DNA of 64,000 nucleotides from Amnibacterium setariae (lineage in GTDB: Bacteria > Actinomycetota > Actinomycetes > Actinomycetales > Microbacteriaceae): positions 1,116,001-1,180,000 of the forward strand of contig NZ_QXTG01000002.1 in the NCBI RefSeq assembly GCF_003581425.1, given 5' to 3'. The position numbers and the translations under genes were made by a program. The number at the start of each line of letters is the position of its first letter. The first letter of the stretch is position 1. Positions 1 to 7,766 of this stretch are shown piece by piece. Below the pieces are notes generated by a model. That model made no database searches and was not told where the DNA came from. It was given only the letters and a program-made list of their open reading frames with translations.

Positions 1-277
1 CGCTCGGCGATCCGACGCCGAAGTGGAGGACGTCGCCCACGAAGGCGAAGGGGTGCAGCTGCGGCGCCGCGCAGCGGGTCAGCTCGCGCGCGGGAGGCGT
101 CGGCAGCAGCGTGTAGGCCCACAGCGCGCAGAAGTAGACCGCGCCGGCGAGGAGCTGCGTGACCGCGAGCGGTGCGAGACGCCCCTCCCGGCGGTAGAGC
201 ACCGCGGCGACCGGCACGAGCAGGAGGACCGAGAGCGGGACGCCGAGGATCAGGGCGATGACGGCGTTCCGGAGCAC
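1..277 (-). CDS. VanZ-like membrane protein (N-terminal part, cut by window edge)
   Basis: Reverse-strand reading starts at a GTG (275-277) with a GGAAGG ribosome site about 9 nt before it, and stays open to base 1, so only about 92 residues are visible. The N-terminus is a long hydrophobic helix (residues 4-26), followed by a second helix ending in WAYTLLPTPPARE, then a Cys and QLHPFAF. The short TLLP-type motif after a membrane helix is typical of the VanZ family, small integral membrane proteins of unclear function sometimes linked to glycopeptide tolerance. The family call rests on this motif only. The gene is divergent from the NDH-2 operon. Confidence 0.6.
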   Translation of the reverse strand, partial: MLRNAVIALILGVPLSVLLLVPVAAVLYRREGRLAPLAVTQLLAGAVYFCALWAYTLLPTPPARELTRCAAPQLHPFAFVGDVLHFGVGSPS

Positions 278-347
278 GGGGCCCGATCCTTCCAGCCCCT
301 GGTCGTCGGCGTTCTTCGCGGGGAACGAATCGCACTGCGCGACGCGA

Positions 348-374
348 CCTCACATCACGCCCGCGCATCTCGTC
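348..374 (+). promoter_or_regulatory. Candidate ECF41-type promoter upstream of the NDH-2/sigma operon
   Basis: CCTCACA at 348-354, a 16-nt spacer and CGTC at 371-374. From memory, ECF41 sigma factors recognise TGTCACA-N16-CGTC, so this matches 5 of 7 and 4 of 4 positions. The first gene of the operon starts at 408, with its ribosome site at 391-396. The same GACCTCAC-N17-CGTC arrangement recurs at 2690-2716, directly after the sigma factor gene. Individually such matches are weak in GC-rich DNA; the recurrence is the argument. Confidence 0.4.
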
Positions 375-407
375 ATTCGAGTGACAGGACGAGGAGCGAG
401 GTGCCGG

Positions 408-1730
408 ATGCAGGAGATCCTGATCGTCGGTGGCGGGTACGCCGGGTTCTACGCCGCGTGGCGGCTCGAGAAGCGGCTGCGCCCCGGTGAGGCGCACGTC
501 ACCCTGGTCGATCCCCGCCCGTACATGACCTACCAGCCGTTCCTCCCCGAGGTGACCGCGGGGTCGGTCGAGGCACGGCACGCCGCCGTGTCGCACCGGC
601 GCCACCTGCGGCGCACCCGGCTGGTCTCGGGCTCGGTCACGCGGATCGATCACGCGCGCCGACGGGTCACCGTCGAACCGCTGGACGGCGCCGCCTTCAC
701 GCTGCCGTACGACACCGTCGTCGTCACTGCGGGCGCGGTGACGCGGAAGTTCCCGGTGCCCGGTCTGGACGAGCAGGCGATCGGCATGAAGCACGTCGAG
801 GAGGCGGTCGCGATCCGCGACGCGATCCTCACCGGCTTCGACCGTGCGTCGGTCCTGCCGCGCGGGCCGGAGCGGCAGAAGCTGCTCACGGTCACCTTCG
901 TCGGCGGCGGCTTTTCCGGCATCGAGGGCTTCGGGGAGACGCTGTCGCTCGCCACCGCCCTGCTCCGCCGCTACCCGGAGATCGCGGCGGACGAGCTGTC
1001 GTTCCACCTCGTCGAGACGCGCGGGCGCGTGCTGCCGGAGGTGAGCGAGGGGCCGGGCCGGTGGGTCGTGCGCCATCTCGAGCGGCGCGGCGGCCGGATC
1101 CACCTGGACACGCAGCTGCTGTCCGCCGTCGACGGTCACCTCGTGCTCTCCACCGGGGAGGAGTTCGACACCGGCCTGCTCGTCTGGGTCGCGGGCAACG
1201 CGGCGAACCCGGTCGTGACCTCGCGCACGGACCTGCCGCTGACGGCGATCGGGCTCGTCCGGGTGCGGGCCACCCTGCAGGTGGAGGGCGAGGACGGCGT
1301 GGTCCCGGGAGCATGGGCCGCCGGTGACGACGCCGCGGTGCCGGACCTCACGTCACCCCGCCCGGGAGCGACGACGGTGCCGAACGCGCAGCACGCGGTG
1401 CGGCAGGGCAAGCGCCTCGCCGCGAACCTCATCGCCACCCTCCGCGGCCGCGCGCCCCGCCCCTATGTCCACCACGGGCTCGGCGTCGTCGCGACGCTCG
1501 GGCTCGGCCACGGCATCTTCCAGTACAAGCGGCTGGTCGTGACCGGGCCGGTCGCCTGGCTCATGCACCGCGGCTACCACGTGCTCGCGGTCCCGACGTG
1601 GGAGCGCAAGCTCCGGGTGCTGCTGATCTGGGTGAGCGCGGTGTTCGGCGGGCGCGACATCGTGTCGCTGGCCGCTCTCGCGGAGCCCCGCCGCGCGTTC
1701 GTCAGCGGCGAGGCGCCGACAAGGGCGTGA
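408..1730 (+). CDS. ndh: Type II NADH dehydrogenase (NDH-2) family oxidoreductase
   Basis: A 440-residue monotopic flavoprotein expected to oxidise NADH and pass electrons to menaquinone without pumping protons. An N-terminal FAD-binding Rossmann motif (IVGGGYAGFYAAWRLE, residues 5-20) and a second, NADH-binding GGGFSGIEGFGE motif near residue 165 show the two-dinucleotide-fold architecture. The C-terminal region (from about residue 365) is rich in hydrophobic and basic residues, as in membrane-anchoring NDH-2 tails. ATG 408 was chosen because GAGGAG lies at 391-396 and the FAD motif starts immediately after it. It is followed after 29 nt by the ECF41 sigma gene, suggesting co-transcription. 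The exact electron acceptor cannot be told from sequence. Confidence 0.88.
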   Translation: MQEILIVGGGYAGFYAAWRLEKRLRPGEAHVTLVDPRPYMTYQPFLPEVTAGSVEARHAAVSHRRHLRRTRLVSGSVTRIDHARRRVTVEPLDGAAFTLPYDTVVVTAGAVTRKFPVPGLDEQAIGMKHVEEAVAIRDAILTGFDRASVLPRGPERQKLLTVTFVGGGFSGIEGFGETLSLATALLRRYPEIAADELSFHLVETRGRVLPEVSEGPGRWVVRHLERRGGRIHLDTQLLSAVDGHLVLSTGEEFDTGLLVWVAGNAANPVVTSRTDLPLTAIGLVRVRATLQVEGEDGVVPGAWAAGDDAAVPDLTSPRPGATTVPNAQHAVRQGKRLAANLIATLRGRAPRPYVHHGLGVVATLGLGHGIFQYKRLVVTGPVAWLMHRGYHVLAVPTWERKLRVLLIWVSAVFGGRDIVSLAALAEPRRAFVSGEAPTRA

Positions 1731-1759
1731 GCAGGCCAGGGTGGAGGCACGGAGGGCCG

Positions 1760-2689
1760 ATGGACCAGGAGCCGCTTGACGCGACCGTCGACGAGCTGAT
1801 GCGGGAACGCCGTCGGCTCCTCGCCCTCGGCTACCGGATGCTCGGCACCCTCGCGGAGGCGGAGGACGCCGTGCAGGACACCTACGCACGGTGGTACCGG
1901 ATGACGGACGCCGAGCGCGCAGCGGTCCGGAACCCGCAGGGCTGGCTCACCCGGACGATGAGCCGGATCTGCCTCGACGTGCTCGGCTCCGCGCGGCGCC
2001 GCCGCGAGCGCTACGTCGGCGAGTGGCTGCCGGAGCCCGTGCCCGCCGACCTGTTCGCCGGGACCGCGCCGCAGCCCGCCGCGGTCGGGGCCGATCCGCT
2101 CGACCGCGCCACCATCGACGACGAGGTGAGCACCGCGCTCCTGATCGTCATGGAGGCGATGACGCCGGCCGAACGCGTCGCCTTCGTGCTGCACGACGTG
2201 TTCGCGGTTCCGTTCGAGGAGATCGGCGCGATCGTCGGGCGCAGCACGGCCGCGGTCCGCCAGCTCGCGACCTCCGCACGTCGCCGCGTGCGCGACCACG
2301 ACCTGCGGACACCCGATCGGACCGAACACGACGCGGTCGCCGCCGCCTTCGCCCGGGCCTGCGCCACGGGCGACCTCCAGGCGCTGACCGCGCTGCTGGA
2401 CCCGTCCGTGACGCTGGTCTCCGACGGCGGCGGCGTCGTCAGCGCTGCTCGCCGTCCGGTGCTCGGCGTCTCCAACGTGGCGCGCTTCATGCTCGGGGTC
2501 ATGGTCAAGCAGCCGACGCTGCGGCTCGAGCCTCGTCGGACGGGCGACGGGCTCGCCTTCACGGCCATCGCGCCGGACGGGTCGGTCCGCTCGCTCGTCA
2601 ACCTGGGGGTTCGGAACGGGCGGGTCACGGACGTCTGGATGCAGGTCAACCCGCAGAAGCTCGGAGCCTGGATCGCGCCGCCCGCCTGA
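1760..2689 (+). CDS. ECF41-family (SigJ-like) RNA polymerase sigma factor
   Basis: A 309-residue extracytoplasmic-function sigma factor. Sigma-2 (LGYRMLGTLAEAEDAVQDTY, about residues 22-41) and sigma-4 (from about residue 130) are followed by a C-terminal SnoaL-like domain instead of a separate anti-sigma factor. All three hallmark ECF41 signatures are present: WLPEP at about residue 92, DGGG at about 221, and NPQKL (usually NPDKL) near the C-terminus. In this family the C-terminal extension controls activity, and the sigma gene is normally next to an oxidoreductase, epimerase or carboxymuconolactone decarboxylase gene. Here an NmrA-like oxidoreductase follows 72 nt downstream. ATG 1760 has GGAGGG at 1751-1756. 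Confidence 0.93.
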   Translation: MDQEPLDATVDELMRERRRLLALGYRMLGTLAEAEDAVQDTYARWYRMTDAERAAVRNPQGWLTRTMSRICLDVLGSARRRRERYVGEWLPEPVPADLFAGTAPQPAAVGADPLDRATIDDEVSTALLIVMEAMTPAERVAFVLHDVFAVPFEEIGAIVGRSTAAVRQLATSARRRVRDHDLRTPDRTEHDAVAAAFARACATGDLQALTALLDPSVTLVSDGGGVVSAARRPVLGVSNVARFMLGVMVKQPTLRLEPRRTGDGLAFTAIAPDGSVRSLVNLGVRNGRVTDVWMQVNPQKLGAWIAPPA

Positions 2690-2716
2690 CCTCACGGATC
2701 GACGCCCGACGTCGTC
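2690..2716 (+). promoter_or_regulatory. Second candidate ECF41-type promoter, before the oxidoreductase gene
   Basis: CCTCACG at 2690-2696, 16 nt, then CGTC at 2713-2716, starting at the last bases of the sigma factor gene's stop codon region. It matches the site at 348-374 in GACCTCAC and in exact spacing. It would let the sigma factor drive its partner genes separately from the upstream NDH-2 promoter. Confidence 0.4.
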
Positions 2717-2761
2717 ATCTTCTCGAGGCCGCGCAGCGCGGCCGGGAAGGACGACCGGGTC

Positions 2762-3511
2762 ATGAGGATCTTCATCGCAGGCGGCCGCGGGCACGTCGGC
2801 GGGCGGCTCGCCGAACGGCTCCGCCGGGACGGGCACGAGGTGGTGGCGGGGTCGCGATCGAACGGGATCGACGTCGTCACCGGCGAGGGGCTCGGCGCCG
2901 CGCTCGTCGGCGTCGACGCCGTGGTCGACGTACTCAACGCGCAGGTGATGGAGGCGGAGGCGTCCATCGAGTTCTTCCGCGGCACGACCCTCCGGCTCCT
3001 CGCCGCGGAGCTGACGACCGGTGTCCGGCACCACGTGCTGCTCTCCGTCGTTGGCGCCGACCGCGCGACCGGGAACGGCTACTACGCCGGGAAGGTCGCG
3101 CAGGAGGACGCCGTCCGCGACGAGGAGGTGCCGTTCACCGTCGTCCGCGCGACGCAGTTCCACGACTTCGTGCCGACGATCGCCGACTGGCTGACGGTCG
3201 ACGGCGTCGTGCAGGCGCCGCCGACGCTGCTGCAGCCCGTCGACGTGGACGACGTCGTCGACCTGCTCGCCGAGATCGCGACCGGTGGACCGCTCGGCGA
3301 GGTCGTCGACATCGCGGGCCCCGACCGCTTCCACCTCGACGACCTGATCCGTTCTGCGCTCGCGAAGGAGGGCGACGCGAGAACCGTGCGGACCGTCGAC
3401 GGCGACGCGCTCGGCGCGACCGACGCGCACTCCCTCGTCCCGCTCGGCGCGCATCGGACCGGCGCGCGCCGCTTCCCCGGCGCCAACGGCGTCCCGCCGG
3501 TGCGCGCATGA
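2762..3511 (+). CDS. NmrA/SDR-type NAD(P)-binding oxidoreductase (ECF41 partner)
   Basis: A 249-residue atypical short-chain dehydrogenase. The Rossmann motif IAGGRGHVGGRLAERL begins at residue 5. A YYAGK segment near residue 106 takes the place of the catalytic YxxxK and is preceded by a LSVVGADR strand as in NmrA-like proteins. The substrate is not predictable. It follows the ECF41 sigma gene, the classical position for the cognate oxidoreductase/epimerase, and overlaps the next gene by ATGA. It is clearly related to the protein at 3918-4664 (shared LSVVG-D-R, YYAGK and QFH segments), so the operon holds a duplicated pair around a membrane protein. Confidence 0.85.
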   Translation: MRIFIAGGRGHVGGRLAERLRRDGHEVVAGSRSNGIDVVTGEGLGAALVGVDAVVDVLNAQVMEAEASIEFFRGTTLRLLAAELTTGVRHHVLLSVVGADRATGNGYYAGKVAQEDAVRDEEVPFTVVRATQFHDFVPTIADWLTVDGVVQAPPTLLQPVDVDDVVDLLAEIATGGPLGEVVDIAGPDRFHLDDLIRSALAKEGDARTVRTVDGDALGATDAHSLVPLGAHRTGARRFPGANGVPPVRA

Positions 3512-3921
3512 GCGCGATCAAGCGCATCGCGCTCGCGATCTCCGCCGCCCTCGGCCTCTTCGTCGGCGGGTGGGCGACCATCACGCCACGCGGGTTCTAC
3601 GAGGCGTTCCCCGGCGTGCTCGGGCACTGGATCGACCTCGACGGCCCGTACAACGAGCACCTCATCCGCGACGTGGGCGGCCTGTACCTCGCGCTGGCCG
3701 CAGCGAGCGTCGTCGTGCTGGTCCTGCGCAGCGCGTGGGCACCGCTCGGGGCCGCTTGGACGGTCTTCGGCGCGCTGCACCTCGCGTACCACGCGACGCA
3801 CCTCGACGGGTTCTCCACGGCCGACGCGGTGGGCGCGATCGTGTCGCTCGCGGTCAGCCTCGGGCTCGGGGTCGTCCTGCTCGTGCCGACCCGGCGACGG
3901 GCCGAGGCGGTGACCCGATGA
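3508..3921 (+). CDS. Four-helix membrane protein in the ECF41 operon
   Basis: A 137-residue hydrophobic protein with about four predicted membrane spans (residues 8-24, 50-66, 73-92 and 101-121). The segment between spans 1 and 2 holds FYEAFPG and IDLDGPYNEHLIRDVGG, a conserved-looking loop. ATG 3508 overlaps the previous stop and its own stop overlaps the next ATG, so translation of all three genes is probably coupled. It resembles DUF4345-type small membrane proteins but was not assigned firmly. Placement between two oxidoreductases suggests a membrane partner of a shared process. Confidence 0.75.
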   Translation: MSAIKRIALAISAALGLFVGGWATITPRGFYEAFPGVLGHWIDLDGPYNEHLIRDVGGLYLALAAASVVVLVLRSAWAPLGAAWTVFGALHLAYHATHLDGFSTADAVGAIVSLAVSLGLGVVLLVPTRRRAEAVTR

Positions 3922-4664
3922 GGCTCGCGGTCGCCGGTGCGACCGGGACCGTCGGGCGGCACGTCGTCGCGGCCGCCGAGCGGGCGGGCCACGACGTCGT
4001 CCCGCTGTCGCGGAGCGCCGGGACGGACCTGCTCGCCGACGTCGGCGTGGCGGCCGCGCTCGCCGCCGCGGACGCGGTCGTCGACGTGACGAGCACGGCC
4101 GCGCTCGGGCGCCGGCGGTCGGTCGCCTTCTTCACGCGGGTGACCGAAGTGCTCCTGCGCGCCGAACGACTCGCCGAGGTTCCGCACCACCTCGCCCTGT
4201 CCGTCGTCGGGATCGACCGGATCGACGCCGGCTACTACGCGGGCAAGCTCCGCCAGGAGGCGCTCATCGCCGCGTCGCCCCAGCCCTCGACGGTGCTCCG
4301 GGCCGCGCAGTTCCACGAGTTCGCAGGCCAGGTCGCGGGCCTCGCTCGACTCGGTCGCTGGACCGCGGTACCCCGGGCGCTCGTGCGACCGATGGCCGCC
4401 GAGGAGGTGGGCGCTCGCCTGGTGGAGCTCGCCGCAGCTCCCCCGTCGGGTCGAGCCCCCGACCTCGTCGGCCCCCGCGACGAGGTGCTCGCCTCCATGG
4501 TCCGGCGCCTGCTCGATGCTCGGGGCGACCGGTCCCGCGTCGTCGAGCTCGCGCTCCCCGGCCGGTACTGGCGCGGCCTCGCGTCCGGCGCGCTCCGCGG
4601 CGACTCCGCTGCGACCCGCGGGACGCTGACGTTCGACAACTGGCTCGCGATGTCCCGTTGGTGA
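3918..4664 (+). CDS. NmrA/SDR-type NAD(P)-binding oxidoreductase, second copy
   Basis: A 248-residue Rossmann protein. VAGATGTVGRHVV at residues 4-16 is the dinucleotide-binding turn. LSVVGIDRIDAGYYAGK near residues 95-111 matches the partner at 2762-3511, as does AAQFHEF near residue 130. The C-terminus (RGTLTFDNWLA) is typical of NmrA-family proteins. Start by ATGA overlap with the membrane protein gene. It ends the operon; the next gene is convergent, with only 15 nt between stop codons. Function is presumably redox chemistry in the ECF41 response; the substrate is unknown. Confidence 0.85.
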   Translation: MRLAVAGATGTVGRHVVAAAERAGHDVVPLSRSAGTDLLADVGVAAALAAADAVVDVTSTAALGRRRSVAFFTRVTEVLLRAERLAEVPHHLALSVVGIDRIDAGYYAGKLRQEALIAASPQPSTVLRAAQFHEFAGQVAGLARLGRWTAVPRALVRPMAAEEVGARLVELAAAPPSGRAPDLVGPRDEVLASMVRRLLDARGDRSRVVELALPGRYWRGLASGALRGDSAATRGTLTFDNWLAMSRW

Positions 4665-4679
4665 ACGGAGCCGTGCTCG

Positions 4680-5555
4680 TCAGTCGTCCATTGCCGACGA
4701 TGTGACCTCCACGGCGAGCGCCGAGATGCGGTCCTCCCGCTCCTCCTCATGACCCGTGATCGTCACGACGGCGTCGCCGTGCACGATCACGAACTGCCCG
4801 TACCTGCCCTCGAACCGCCAGGCGTCGCCCGGGCCCGCCCAGGTGGCGATGCCGTAGCGGTCCATCGGCGCCTCCCGCCCGGTCTCGAACCAGTCGGCGT
4901 GCATCGCGTCGACGAACGCGGCGCTGACGAGCTGGCGGTCCGCCCACCGGCCGCGGTCGAGCAGGAGATCGCCGATGCGCGCGAGCTCCTCGGTGCGCAG
5001 CTCCAGCCCGGTACCGCCGACGATGAAGCCGAGCGGGCAGCGGTGCCACTGCGGGTTGTCGATCCCGAGCGGCCCGAACAGCCGGGGCAGCAGCCAGTCG
5101 CGCACGTCGCCGACGACGGAGGCGAGCATGCGCATCGCGACGTAGGTGCTCGCGTCCGAGTACTGGAAGACGCGACCGCGCGACGGGAGGACCAGCATCG
5201 CCGCGGCGAGGTCCGGCTGCGGGAACGGCTGGTGCCCGAACCAGCGGAAGTCGATCCCGCTCGTCATCGTCAGCAGGTGCCGCAGCGTCACCGCCGCGAC
5301 ACCGTCGTCGAGCGGCAGGTCGCCGAAGACCTCGCCGACGGTCAGGTCGAGGGTGAGCAGCCCTTCGTCGACGGCGATTCCCGCGGCGAGCGCGGAGACG
5401 CCCTTCGACACCGAGTACAGGTTCTCGCGGTCGTCGCTGCGCCAGCGATGGGAGGCGAGCTCCGACCCGACGCGGATCTGCACGCCGTAGACGCCGAGCC
5501 GCTCGCGGTCGACGGCGGCGACGAAGGACTCGAGGGCATCGGCGGCGCTGACCAT
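4680..5555 (-). CDS. Serine hydrolase of the beta-lactamase/penicillin-binding fold
   Basis: A 291-residue protein with the class-C-like SxxK nucleophile motif SVSK (Ser48, Lys51), the second motif YSDAS near residue 146 in place of YxN, and a weak ITG near the end in place of KTG/HxG. No signal peptide is visible, so it is probably cytoplasmic and more likely an esterase or peptidase than a secreted beta-lactamase. Start ATG 5555; longer upstream reading overlaps pdxA2 and is unlikely. It lies 53 nt downstream of pdxA2 and may be the last gene of that leftward operon, but a functional link is not evident. Confidence 0.8.
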   Translation of the reverse strand: MVSAADALESFVAAVDRERLGVYGVQIRVGSELASHRWRSDDRENLYSVSKGVSALAAGIAVDEGLLTLDLTVGEVFGDLPLDDGVAAVTLRHLLTMTSGIDFRWFGHQPFPQPDLAAAMLVLPSRGRVFQYSDASTYVAMRMLASVVGDVRDWLLPRLFGPLGIDNPQWHRCPLGFIVGGTGLELRTEELARIGDLLLDRGRWADRQLVSAAFVDAMHADWFETGREAPMDRYGIATWAGPGDAWRFEGRYGQFVIVHGDAVVTITGHEEEREDRISALAVEVTSSAMDD

Positions 5556-5608
5556 GTCGGCAGCGTAGGGAGGGCGTCGGACGATCCGCCCGGGCGCGGG
5601 GTCGTCGG

Positions 5609-6631
5609 CTAGCGGAGCGCCTCCACGACCGCGCCCCAGCCGGGCGCCAGCTCGGCGGCGCGCTCGCAGGCGAGCAGCATGCTGGCGTCGCTCGCGACGC
5701 CGGTGCCGGCGATGTCGAACGCGGTGCCGTGGTCGACCGACACCCGCACGGCAGGCAGCCCGACGGTGATGTTCACGCCGTCGTCGCCGTACATCGACTT
5801 GAACGGCGCGTGGCCCTGGTCGTGGTAGCAGGCGATGAGGATCTTCCACCGCCCCCGGCGCATCGCGGCCGGGAACAGCGCGTCGGCCGGGATCGGGCCG
5901 TCGACTGGGATCCCTTCCGCGACGGCCGCGGCGACCGCGGGCGCGAGGACGTCGGCGTCCTCGTCGCCGAAGAGGCGGTTCTCCCCCGCGTGCGGGTTCA
6001 GGCCGGCCAGCCCGATCCGCTCGTCCGGACGGCCGAGCGCCCGGCCGAAACCGTGCGCGAGGCGGAGCACCTGGCCGGTGCGGGCGACGGTGACGTCGTC
6101 GATGGCCTGCCGCAGCGAGACGTGGGTCGTCAGGTGGAACACGTAGAGGTCGCCGGCCGACAGCACGAGGCTGAAGTCCTCCACGCCGAACTCGTGCGCG
6201 AGCAGCTCGGTGTGCCCGGCGAAGCGGTGGCCGGCCGCGTGCATCGCGGCCTTGTTGAGCGGCGCGGTCACGATCGCGTCGGCGCGGCCCGCCTTCACGA
6301 GGTCGCAGGCCGCCACGACGAAGCGGTAGGCCGCATCGCCGGCCACGGGGTCGAGCGATCCGAAGGCGACGCCGTCGAGCGAGGGCCCGGTCTGGATCAG
6401 CTCGATCGTCTTCGGGTCGTTCGTGGCCGCCCGCGGATCGTCGAGGAGGACGAGGGCGTCCTGGGCGAGACCGACCGCGGCGATGCCGCGCCGCATCGAG
6501 GCTTCATCGCCGATCACGACGGGCCGTGCGCGCCGGCGCAGATCGTCGTGGAGCAGCAGCGTCTTCGCGACGACCTCCGGGCCGATCCCGGCGACGTCGC
6601 CCAGGGTCACGGCGAGGGTGGGTGCGGGCAT
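5609..6631 (-). CDS. pdxA2: PdxA2-type 4-phospho-D-threonate/D-erythronate dehydrogenase
   Basis: A 340-residue member of the PdxA family. It opens with VTLGDVAGIGPEVVAK, has the metal-binding histidines in AGHTELLA (about residue 141) and CYHDQGHAPFK (near residue 270), and ends close to the family length. In established pathways PdxA2 oxidatively decarboxylates the 4-phospho acid made by a DUF1537 kinase, giving dihydroxyacetone phosphate. The kinase gene lies directly upstream: its TAG stop is immediately followed by this ATG. Actinobacteria usually make pyridoxal phosphate by PdxST, so a catabolic role is preferred over vitamin B6 synthesis. The exact acid sugar (D-threonate or an erythronate) is not certain. 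Confidence 0.85.
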   Translation of the reverse strand: MPAPTLAVTLGDVAGIGPEVVAKTLLLHDDLRRRARPVVIGDEASMRRGIAAVGLAQDALVLLDDPRAATNDPKTIELIQTGPSLDGVAFGSLDPVAGDAAYRFVVAACDLVKAGRADAIVTAPLNKAAMHAAGHRFAGHTELLAHEFGVEDFSLVLSAGDLYVFHLTTHVSLRQAIDDVTVARTGQVLRLAHGFGRALGRPDERIGLAGLNPHAGENRLFGDEDADVLAPAVAAAVAEGIPVDGPIPADALFPAAMRRGRWKILIACYHDQGHAPFKSMYGDDGVNITVGLPAVRVSVDHGTAFDIAGTGVASDASMLLACERAAELAPGWGAVVEALR

Positions 6632-7732
6632 CTACGGTCCCTTCGTCAACGTGGTGATCACGCGGTCGAGCGTCTCCGGGTCGCCGAACCCGCCGGACTT
6701 GGTCGCGATCAGCAACCCGTCGCGGGAGCCGCCCCGCACCCGGCCCCACGGGACCCCGTGCGCCAAGGATCCCAGCAGGCGCACCCCGGACGCGCCCAGC
6801 GCACGCAGCAGCGCGTCCGCGCCGTCGCCGCCCACGACGACGACGGCCTCGGCGTCGTCGTGGAGGCGGTCCGCGGCGGCGTCCGCGGTGCTCCGCGCCG
6901 TCGCGAGGGCGGTGTCGTGATCGACGCGGTCGCCGTCCAGGGGCGGCGGCGCGACGACCGGCCAGCGGTCCCCCGCGGCCGCCACTTGTCGCCGGGCGAG
7001 CGGATGCGCGGAGGTGACGAGCACGAGACCTCGGGCTGCCCGGGGCACCTCGGGCGCAGGGAGCTCTTCGCCGTCGCGGTGCTGCAGTCGGCCCAGCGCT
7101 GCGGCGAGTCCGGACGAGCCCACCAGCAGCACGCGCTGTCCGAGGGGCTCGACAACGCGGGCGAGCGAATCGAGGTCCTCCTCCGTAAACGCGTCGACGA
7201 CCACGGTGTCGCGGGTCCCGACGATGGCGGGCACGTCGTCCACGGCTACCAGCGGGGCGTCGAACAGCGCGGTGAGCCGGTCCTCCCGGGCCGGCGCGAC
7301 CGCGTCCCGACCTGCCACCGCCCGCATCGCGGGCTCGCCGTGCACGAGCACCCGGCCGCCCTCGACGGTGCGCCCGAGGACGGGGGCAGCCGGGCAGACG
7401 ACCGCGGTCACCGGGTGTGGAAGGGCGTGCCGGACGGCCTCGACGTGCTCGGCCGGCCAACCCCGGAGCGTCGAGTCGACCTTCGCGAACACCCGGACCG
7501 AGGACCCCTCCGCGGCGGCCTCGACGGCTCGCCGCACGCCCGGCCCATCGTGGACGGCGAGCGCGCGGGAGCCGGTCGAGACCGCAACGACGTCCGCATC
7601 GGCCGGCGCATCCGCTCCGGCCACCCGGTACTCGACCGCGCCGACGCCGAGAAACCCGAGCGCGGCGTCCAGCGCCCCGGTCGTGTCGTCGGCGACGACC
7701 AGCCACCTCGGTGCTCGCGCCCCGCTCGGCAC
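6632..7732 (-). CDS. Four-carbon acid-sugar kinase, DUF1537 family (DtnK/OtnK-like)
   Basis: A 366-residue kinase of the DUF1537 family, which phosphorylates C4 acid sugars such as D-threonate with ATP. Seen: VVADDTTGALDAALG at the N-terminus (substrate domain), FAKVDSTLRG near residue 97 (family signature), and a C-terminal nucleotide-binding stretch VVVGGDGADALL near residue 298. Start is GTG 7732; the first recognisable motif begins 13 residues later. It overlaps nothing, and its stop abuts pdxA2, so the two form a two-step catabolic module. No TRAP or other dedicated sugar-acid transporter is adjacent. Several DUF1537 subtypes exist, so no gene symbol is given. Confidence 0.85.
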   Translation of the reverse strand: MPSGARAPRWLVVADDTTGALDAALGFLGVGAVEYRVAGADAPADADVVAVSTGSRALAVHDGPGVRRAVEAAAEGSSVRVFAKVDSTLRGWPAEHVEAVRHALPHPVTAVVCPAAPVLGRTVEGGRVLVHGEPAMRAVAGRDAVAPAREDRLTALFDAPLVAVDDVPAIVGTRDTVVVDAFTEEDLDSLARVVEPLGQRVLLVGSSGLAAALGRLQHRDGEELPAPEVPRAARGLVLVTSAHPLARRQVAAAGDRWPVVAPPPLDGDRVDHDTALATARSTADAAADRLHDDAEAVVVVGGDGADALLRALGASGVRLLGSLAHGVPWGRVRGGSRDGLLIATKSGGFGDPETLDRVITTLTKGP

Positions 7733-7766
7733 GGCCGCCTCCGACTCCCGAGCCCGGCGGCCGTCG

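Noticed and set aside
258-407. N-terminal extension of NDH-2 to ATG 258
   Set aside because: The extra 50 residues lack conservation signs, overlap the VanZ-like gene on the other strand, and ATG 408 has a good ribosome site just before the FAD motif.
1574-3454. A 626-codon reverse frame opposite the sigma factor and oxidoreductase
   Set aside because: Antisense shadow; the forward genes show all ECF41 and Rossmann motifs.
5609-6631. PdxA as a vitamin B6 biosynthesis enzyme
   Set aside because: It is fused by position to a DUF1537 kinase, and actinobacteria normally use the PdxST route.
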